From contig JAITDB010000027.1 of assembly GCA_031282785.1 (NCBI GenBank), positions 1-11,193 of the forward strand: a DNA stretch of 11,193 bases. Direction: 5' to 3'. The stretch's first letter is position 1, and each line of letters opens with the position of its first letter. The position numbers and the translations under genes are program-made. Below are positions 7,026 through 11,193 of this stretch, piece by piece. The DNA comes from Holosporaceae bacterium (GTDB lineage: Bacteria; Pseudomonadota; Alphaproteobacteria; UBA3830). The notes below the pieces were generated by a model. It had not been told where the DNA came from. It worked only from the letters and a program-made list of their open reading frames with translations, and did not search any database.

Positions 7026-7979
7026 ATGGGGAAAATTGACGAATTAGAATACGCGCGATCGGTCATCAGCAAGGAAATCGCCGGATTAACAGAGATGCGC
7101 GATGGCATCGACGAGAGCTTTAGAGCCGCAGTCGATTTGATATATGGCAAAGAAGGTCATGTGATAGTATCCGGCATGGGAAAACCCGGACACGTTGGTC
7201 GAAAAATATCTGCGACACTATCGTCCACTGGTACGCCATCGTTTTTTCTGCATCCAGCAGAGGCAAGTCATGGGGACCTCGGAGTCATTTCGCAGGACGA
7301 TGTGCTGCTGGTGCTCTCATTTTCTGGAAACACGCAGGAGTTGTTTCCCATGCTCGGCTATGTAAATCGCTTCGGCATTGACGTCATTGGAATCACGTCG
7401 AACCCAGACAGCGAATTGGCGAAATCATCAAAAGTCTGCATTATTATTCCGAGTGTTCACGAGGCGTGTCCGCATAATTTGGCGCCGACCACAAGCACTA
7501 CTATCATGATAGCCATCGGCGATGCTCTGGCCCTGTGTCTACTGAAAAGAAAAGATTTTGATCGGGAAGATTTCAAGAAACTGCATCCAGGCGGAGCCCT
7601 CGGTAAACGACTCCTGCTGGTGAAAGATCTGATGCATCTAAATATACCGCTGGTGCAGGAAAACGATCTGATGAAATCAGTTCTGGTGGAAATGAGCGCG
7701 AAATCGTTCGGCTGCGCCTTCGTGATCGATAACGTCGGAAAAATAGCCGGAATTATAACTGACGGAGATCTGAGACGAAAAATAAATCGGGATTTTTTGG
7801 AAACCAAAGCCCGTGATGTCATGACCAGAAATCCGAAAATCGTGTCTCCCGATACTTTCGCTCAGGAAGCCACCAAAATGATGAACGATAATAAAATAAT
7901 TTGCTTAATTGTGTCGGAAAACGATTATCCGTGTGGTATAATTCATATACACGATTGTTTGAGAGCCGGTCTTGCGTAG
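7026..7979 (+). CDS. kdsD: Arabinose-5-phosphate isomerase (KdsD/KpsF family)
   Basis: KdsD interconverts ribulose-5-phosphate and arabinose-5-phosphate, the first step toward Kdo for LPS core. The 317 residues hold an SIS domain (about 34-170) with SGMGKPGHVGRKI (49-61), LSFSGNTQEL (98-107), HEACPHNLAPT (145-155) and KLHPGGALGKRL (185-196), then two CBS domains (about 197-255 and 262-317) marked by VKDLM and ARDVM. K53, E105, E146 and H187 line up at a constant offset with E. coli KdsD K59, E111, E152 and H193, so the active site looks complete. ATG 7026 is preceded by AGGAGGT (7016-7022) at short spacing (3 nt). An in-frame GTG at 7011 would place this site inside the gene, so ATG is preferred. 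The next gene overlaps its end by 8 nt. The lpt neighbours favour KdsD over capsule-type KpsF. Confidence 0.93.
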   Translation: MGKIDELEYARSVISKEIAGLTEMRDGIDESFRAAVDLIYGKEGHVIVSGMGKPGHVGRKISATLSSTGTPSFFLHPAEASHGDLGVISQDDVLLVLSFSGNTQELFPMLGYVNRFGIDVIGITSNPDSELAKSSKVCIIIPSVHEACPHNLAPTTSTTIMIAIGDALALCLLKRKDFDREDFKKLHPGGALGKRLLLVKDLMHLNIPLVQENDLMKSVLVEMSAKSFGCAFVIDNVGKIAGIITDGDLRRKINRDFLETKARDVMTRNPKIVSPDTFAQEATKMMNDNKIICLIVSENDYPCGIIHIHDCLRAGLA

Positions 7980-9027
7980 AAGAAGAACACGCATTAAGAT
8001 TATCGCAATAATTTTTGCCGCCATAGCCATTGCTATGCTGACAGGACTACTAGTCTATACCTTCAATACCAGAGATTCCAACAGCGAAATTTTTAAACTC
8101 TCAGAAAATATCAACGCAAATGTTTTTTCAAAAATTTCCTACAGAACCTACGACTCCAATGGAAAAGAAATCACTCTTTCCTCGGAAAAAGTGACCGAAG
8201 AACAGAAAAATAATTACGTTTTCCAGCAGATGACGTCAAATTTTTCGCTCTCCAGTGGCGAAGACGTATCCGTGTCGGCAGACATCACAAAATTGATAAG
8301 AGAAGATAAAACCATCTGCGAATTCATCGGAAATGTGAAACTTTCAACGTCGTCAGGATTGCTGCTAAAAACGGAAAAAGCCGTCGTGGATTTCGGAAAA
8401 AAAACCGCAGATGGAAATACAGAAATATTCCTGGAAAAAGATAATGTCCGTCTGAGCGCCAATAATTATCATCTGGATATCGAGAACAAAATTGCGATTC
8501 TCAATGGAAATGCCCGCGGAATCAGCGATAAACACAGCATATCCTGCAATAAAATGACCGTACACTTCGCCGGCGATATGAAAAATCTATCAGATGCGAA
8601 ATCGATAAAATCCATTAATGCCGAAGGAAACGCTAAATGCACATCGCCCAACTATACCCTAACCGCCCAAAAAAATATTTTGTACACCGGCGAATCAATC
8701 GTGGTCGACACGCACGTAAATCTTGTCTACAAAAAAGAAGAAAAAGCTTTTGATATAAAATCCGGACATATGATCGCGACTCTTAAGGAAAATAATACTA
8801 TAAAAGAAGTTAAAGCAACAAAATATTTGACAATAAAAACACCTGATGCTATAATTCGCTCCAATAGGGGAATTTTAAGAGATAATAAAATATCGGCATT
8901 TGGTGATGTGGTAATCTCCAGCGCCGATGGTGATGTGTTCGGTGATACCGCCGTTTTTGACATTGATACCGGCAGTATTTTCATCGATAAATCCAGTGGC
9001 ATCGTATCAGATGGGAAACGAAAATAA
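7972..9027 (+). CDS. LptC-LptA fusion, LPS transport bridge protein
   Basis: This 351-residue protein appears to join two parts of the LPS transport bridge. Residues 1-30 give a basic start (RRRRTR) and one membrane helix (IAIIFAAIAIAMLTGLLVY, 11-29). Residues 55-185 look like the periplasmic LptC domain (SYRTYDSNGKEITLSSEKV, then FIGNVKLSTSSGLLLKTEKA and LSANNYHLDIENKIAILNGN). Residues 190-345 continue with an LptA/OstA-like beta-jellyroll repeat pattern (INAEGNAKCTSPNYTLTAQK, ISAFGDVVISSADGDVFGD, TAVFDIDTGSIFID). Ordinary LptC is about 190-220 residues, and lptA normally stands as its own gene between lptC and lptB; here lptB starts immediately after. The start is a TTG with GAGAG 6 nt upstream, chosen because it retains the basic N-terminus; the first ATG would cut the membrane helix. 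It overlaps kdsD by 8 nt and lptB by 1 nt (TAATG). An elongated LptC with LptA elsewhere is the main alternative. Confidence 0.7.
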   Translation: MRRRRTRIKIIAIIFAAIAIAMLTGLLVYTFNTRDSNSEIFKLSENINANVFSKISYRTYDSNGKEITLSSEKVTEEQKNNYVFQQMTSNFSLSSGEDVSVSADITKLIREDKTICEFIGNVKLSTSSGLLLKTEKAVVDFGKKTADGNTEIFLEKDNVRLSANNYHLDIENKIAILNGNARGISDKHSISCNKMTVHFAGDMKNLSDAKSIKSINAEGNAKCTSPNYTLTAQKNILYTGESIVVDTHVNLVYKKEEKAFDIKSGHMIATLKENNTIKEVKATKYLTIKTPDAIIRSNRGILRDNKISAFGDVVISSADGDVFGDTAVFDIDTGSIFIDKSSGIVSDGKRK

Positions 9028-9776
9028 TGGCTAGTGGCATAGTTTGTAAAAATTTAAAAAAACGAGTGGATGAAAAAGTAATTCTTAACGACATCAGCAT
9101 AAACGCATCTCGCGGTAGAATTGTTGCGCTGTTGGGCCCCAACGGAGCCGGAAAAACTACGAGCTTCTCTATGCTCTGCGGACTAATAAAACCAGACAGC
9201 GGACGAATATTCCTCGACGGAAAAGATATCACAGAATTACCCATGTACAAGCGAGCTCGTCTTGGTGTCGGATATCTGCCACAGGAGTCCTCAATCTTCA
9301 GAGGATTGACCGTGGAAGAAAATATCTATGCAGTCATCGAAATGAACGGTCTAAAAGGAGCAAAAGCCAAAGAATTGCTAGATAAACTTTTGAACGAATT
9401 ATCGCTGGAGTATATCAGAGAAGCTCCGGCCGTCAGCATTTCCGGAGGAGAACGTAGAAAACTCGAAATAGCTCGCGCGTTGGCCAATTCTCCGAGCTTC
9501 ATGCTTCTGGACGAACCCTTTGCTGGCATAGATCCCATCGCAGTCGCAGAAATGAAAAATATGATACTGGAACTGAAAAATAAAAAAGGCATCGGTATCG
9601 TCATTACAGATCATAACGTCAGAGACACTCTGCCCATCGCCGACTACGCCTACATACTGCACGATGGCAATGTCCTGGTGGAAGGAAAACCAAAAGATAT
9701 AATTAATGACGTAAACGCTCGAAAAATTTACCTTGGAGAAAGTTTTTCAGGTTATACATCTCACCATGGAACCTAG
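9027..9776 (+). CDS. lptB: LPS export ABC transporter ATP-binding protein
   Basis: LptB is the cytoplasmic ATPase that, with LptF and LptG, pulls LPS from the inner membrane and passes it to LptC. The 249 residues contain Walker A GPNGAGKTT (37-45), the Q-loop at Gln86 (YLPQESSIFRGLTVEENI, 83-100), the signature SGGERRKLEIARALA (139-153), Walker B FMLLDEPFAGIDP (158-170) with catalytic Glu163, and the H-loop ITDHNVRDTL (193-202). SGGERRK and DHNVRDTL are hallmarks of LptB compared with other ABC ATPases. The length is normal. Its ATG overlaps the stop of the preceding gene (TAATG), suggesting translational coupling. lptF and lptG are not in this window, as is usual. Confidence 0.96.
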   Translation: MASGIVCKNLKKRVDEKVILNDISINASRGRIVALLGPNGAGKTTSFSMLCGLIKPDSGRIFLDGKDITELPMYKRARLGVGYLPQESSIFRGLTVEENIYAVIEMNGLKGAKAKELLDKLLNELSLEYIREAPAVSISGGERRKLEIARALANSPSFMLLDEPFAGIDPIAVAEMKNMILELKNKKGIGIVITDHNVRDTLPIADYAYILHDGNVLVEGKPKDIINDVNARKIYLGESFSGYTSHHGT

Positions 9777-11073
9777 AAATGACATTTTTTTATTTGCAAC
9801 ACAGCGAACAACCGTTTCGCCGATCCTTTTATACTCTACAAAAATTCTCGGAATGAATAATCTGGATCTGTATGATCATATCCGGGATTGCATCAGCGAA
9901 AATCCGTTTTTAGAGGCCGAATGGCCGGCCGATAATTTTTCGAGCCCAAACAATTCTCAGCTTCTAGAAAATTTAGCAAAAGAAACGACCTTTCAGGACG
10001 AAATATACGTCCAAATGCCGTTTTTAAAGCTAAATGCCAAAGAAACGGAAATAATTCCATTTCTACTGGACGGAATCCGCGAAAACGGCTATTTAAATAG
10101 TAATCTCTTGAAATACATAACAGATGAAAAAAAAGTGTCCTATTTCGAACTGCTGCAGCTCATAAAGAAACTGCAAAAATTGTCGCCACCCGGACTGTTT
10201 ACATTCAATCTGAAAGACAAAATCAAATTAATCCTGGAAGCAAAAAATAAATACAACAAAAATTACGCCATTCTAGTGGAAAATTTAGAAAATATTACGA
10301 AATATGGACTATCTTATCTGAGGGAAAAATATAAATTTACGCCGGGACAATTGTCTCTTATGATTTCCGAAATTGGTTGCTGCAACATTAATTGCCGTGT
10401 GGAAAGCGAGTCTCAATACATCATGAGCCCAATCCCAGACATGATAATTAGCAGACAAACGGCCACGGACTTCAATCTATCCATAAATGACATGCTGCTG
10501 CCTCAGGTTTTAGTGAACACCAAATTATTCGCCGAAATTTCTAGAAAACATTGTTCCAAAAACGATAAAAAATACCTGAATGATCAATTTTTTTCCGCAG
10601 AATTGCTGGTGAAATCCATAAATTATCGGAATAAGACTCTGCTGAAAGTAGTAAGGGAGATCGCTCATCGTCAGCAGGATTTTTTCAATTGCCGGGGTTC
10701 TTTTTTGTATCCCGTAAGTGTGAGATCCATCGCAGACACGTTACTGATGTCTGAAAGCACAGTGCATCGAGCCATTTCCGAAAAAACCGTTGCGACCCCG
10801 CGCGGCATATTTACCATAAAACATCTGCTGCCCAAGGAAATAAAGTCGAAAACGTGTCATGACGTTGTCAGCGATTACTCCATAAAGGAATACATGAAAG
10901 CGTTGATAAACAACGAGCCTCTGGATAGTCCTTACAACGACAGTCACATCGTCAGCTTCTTGAACTCCAGAGGCATAAACATATCAAGACGTACCGTGGC
11001 CAAGTACAGAAGCACCATGGAAATACCACCGGCATCCCAAAGAACTAAATTACGCCGAGGAAATTCCTGGTGA
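9766..11073 (+). CDS. rpoN: RNA polymerase sigma-54 factor
   Basis: Sigma54 directs RNA polymerase to -24/-12 promoters, where melting needs an AAA+ activator. The 435 residues show region I (about 8-50, FATQRTTVSPILLYSTKILG to ISENPFLEAE), the core-binding region (about 90-300), the helix-turn-helix SVRSIADTLLMSESTVHRAI (318-337) followed by TPRGIFTIK, and the RpoN box SRRTVAKYRS (407-416; consensus ARRTVAKYRE). ATG 9766 is chosen because it gives the typical short lead-in; the TTG at 9733 would add 11 unlikely residues. It overlaps lptB by 11 nt. It is shorter than E. coli RpoN (477): the acidic region II is short, and region I is poor in glutamine. Both DNA-binding elements are present, so it should be functional. 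In many relatives hpf and ptsN follow; here no gene is visible before the window ends. Confidence 0.94.
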   Translation: MEPRNDIFLFATQRTTVSPILLYSTKILGMNNLDLYDHIRDCISENPFLEAEWPADNFSSPNNSQLLENLAKETTFQDEIYVQMPFLKLNAKETEIIPFLLDGIRENGYLNSNLLKYITDEKKVSYFELLQLIKKLQKLSPPGLFTFNLKDKIKLILEAKNKYNKNYAILVENLENITKYGLSYLREKYKFTPGQLSLMISEIGCCNINCRVESESQYIMSPIPDMIISRQTATDFNLSINDMLLPQVLVNTKLFAEISRKHCSKNDKKYLNDQFFSAELLVKSINYRNKTLLKVVREIAHRQQDFFNCRGSFLYPVSVRSIADTLLMSESTVHRAISEKTVATPRGIFTIKHLLPKEIKSKTCHDVVSDYSIKEYMKALINNEPLDSPYNDSHIVSFLNSRGINISRRTVAKYRSTMEIPPASQRTKLRRGNSW

Positions 11074-11097
11074 TATTCTTTCTATCAGTCTTATCAT

Positions 11098-11172
11098 CCT
11101 ATGTTTTCCATGCATCATGAGAAAACATACAGAGCATAAACCAACCTAGCATCTTCTGGAAACATAGGTTGG
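11098..11172 (+). repeat. Competing inverted repeats downstream of rpoN
   Basis: Three pairings are visible. TATGTTTTC (11100-11108) pairs with GAAAACATA (11121-11129) around a 12-nt loop. CCAACCTA (11141-11148) pairs with TAGGTTGG (11165-11172) around a 16-nt loop. CCTATGTTTTCCA (11098-11110) pairs with TGGAAACATAGG (11157-11168) with one bulged base. The long-range pairing excludes both local hairpins. No U-run follows before the window ends, so a simple terminator is not supported. It could be the leader of the next gene, a processing site or a palindromic repeat element. Confidence 0.6.
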
Positions 11173-11193
11173 CGTAGACCAAGTTATTGATAT

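Noticed and set aside
9733..9765. TTG start giving RpoN an 11-residue extension
   Set aside because: The extension lies within lptB, has no close ribosome binding site and does not resemble RpoN N-termini.

Overview
The window looks like an AT-rich alphaproteobacterial chromosome, probably from a host-associated or intracellular lineage. The best evidence for the group is the plus-strand block kdsD - lptC/lptA - lptB - rpoN, an order typical of Alphaproteobacteria. The host-associated reading, perhaps Holosporales-like, is my inference from the AT-rich flank with a transposase end, decaying exported-protein genes and serine runs. No rRNA, tRNA or CRISPR array is visible.

Left part (1-3494, all minus strand). 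An IS1595-type transposase enters from the left edge and its first codon is at 78. Next come three genes for predicted exported proteins that I cannot name. The first (145-1022) has a clear ribosome binding site and signal peptide, but the body lies in another frame after a four-T run; it carries a run of 14 serines. The second (1295-2071) keeps an HExxH zinc-protease motif but has lost its 5' end. The third (2139-3494) is intact, with a signal peptide, a TPR-like helical body and a serine-rich tail. Between genes one and two there is degraded coding debris. A 27-nt imperfect inverted repeat sits over the stop codon of gene three.

Middle (3495-3799). This is a divergent intergenic region. It holds a candidate minus-strand promoter with an ATATAGT palindrome, and a good candidate sigma70-type promoter (TTGCAA, 17 nt, TATAAA) for the plus-strand operon.

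Right part (3800-11073, all plus strand). Six genes lie almost back to back: glmU, glmS, kdsD, a fused lptC-lptA, lptB and rpoN. GlmS makes glucosamine-6-phosphate and GlmU makes UDP-GlcNAc, the shared precursor of peptidoglycan and lipid A. KdsD makes arabinose-5-phosphate for Kdo, the first inner-core sugar. LptB and the LptC-LptA protein help move finished LPS out of the inner membrane. RpoN (sigma54) closes the run. The unit therefore joins sugar supply, Kdo supply and LPS export. After rpoN, the last 120 bases contain competing inverted repeats and no gene that I can see.

The most notable item is the single open reading frame that appears to carry both LptC and LptA. The left-hand cluster of exported proteins is the likeliest place for undescribed biology, but two of its three genes look broken here.
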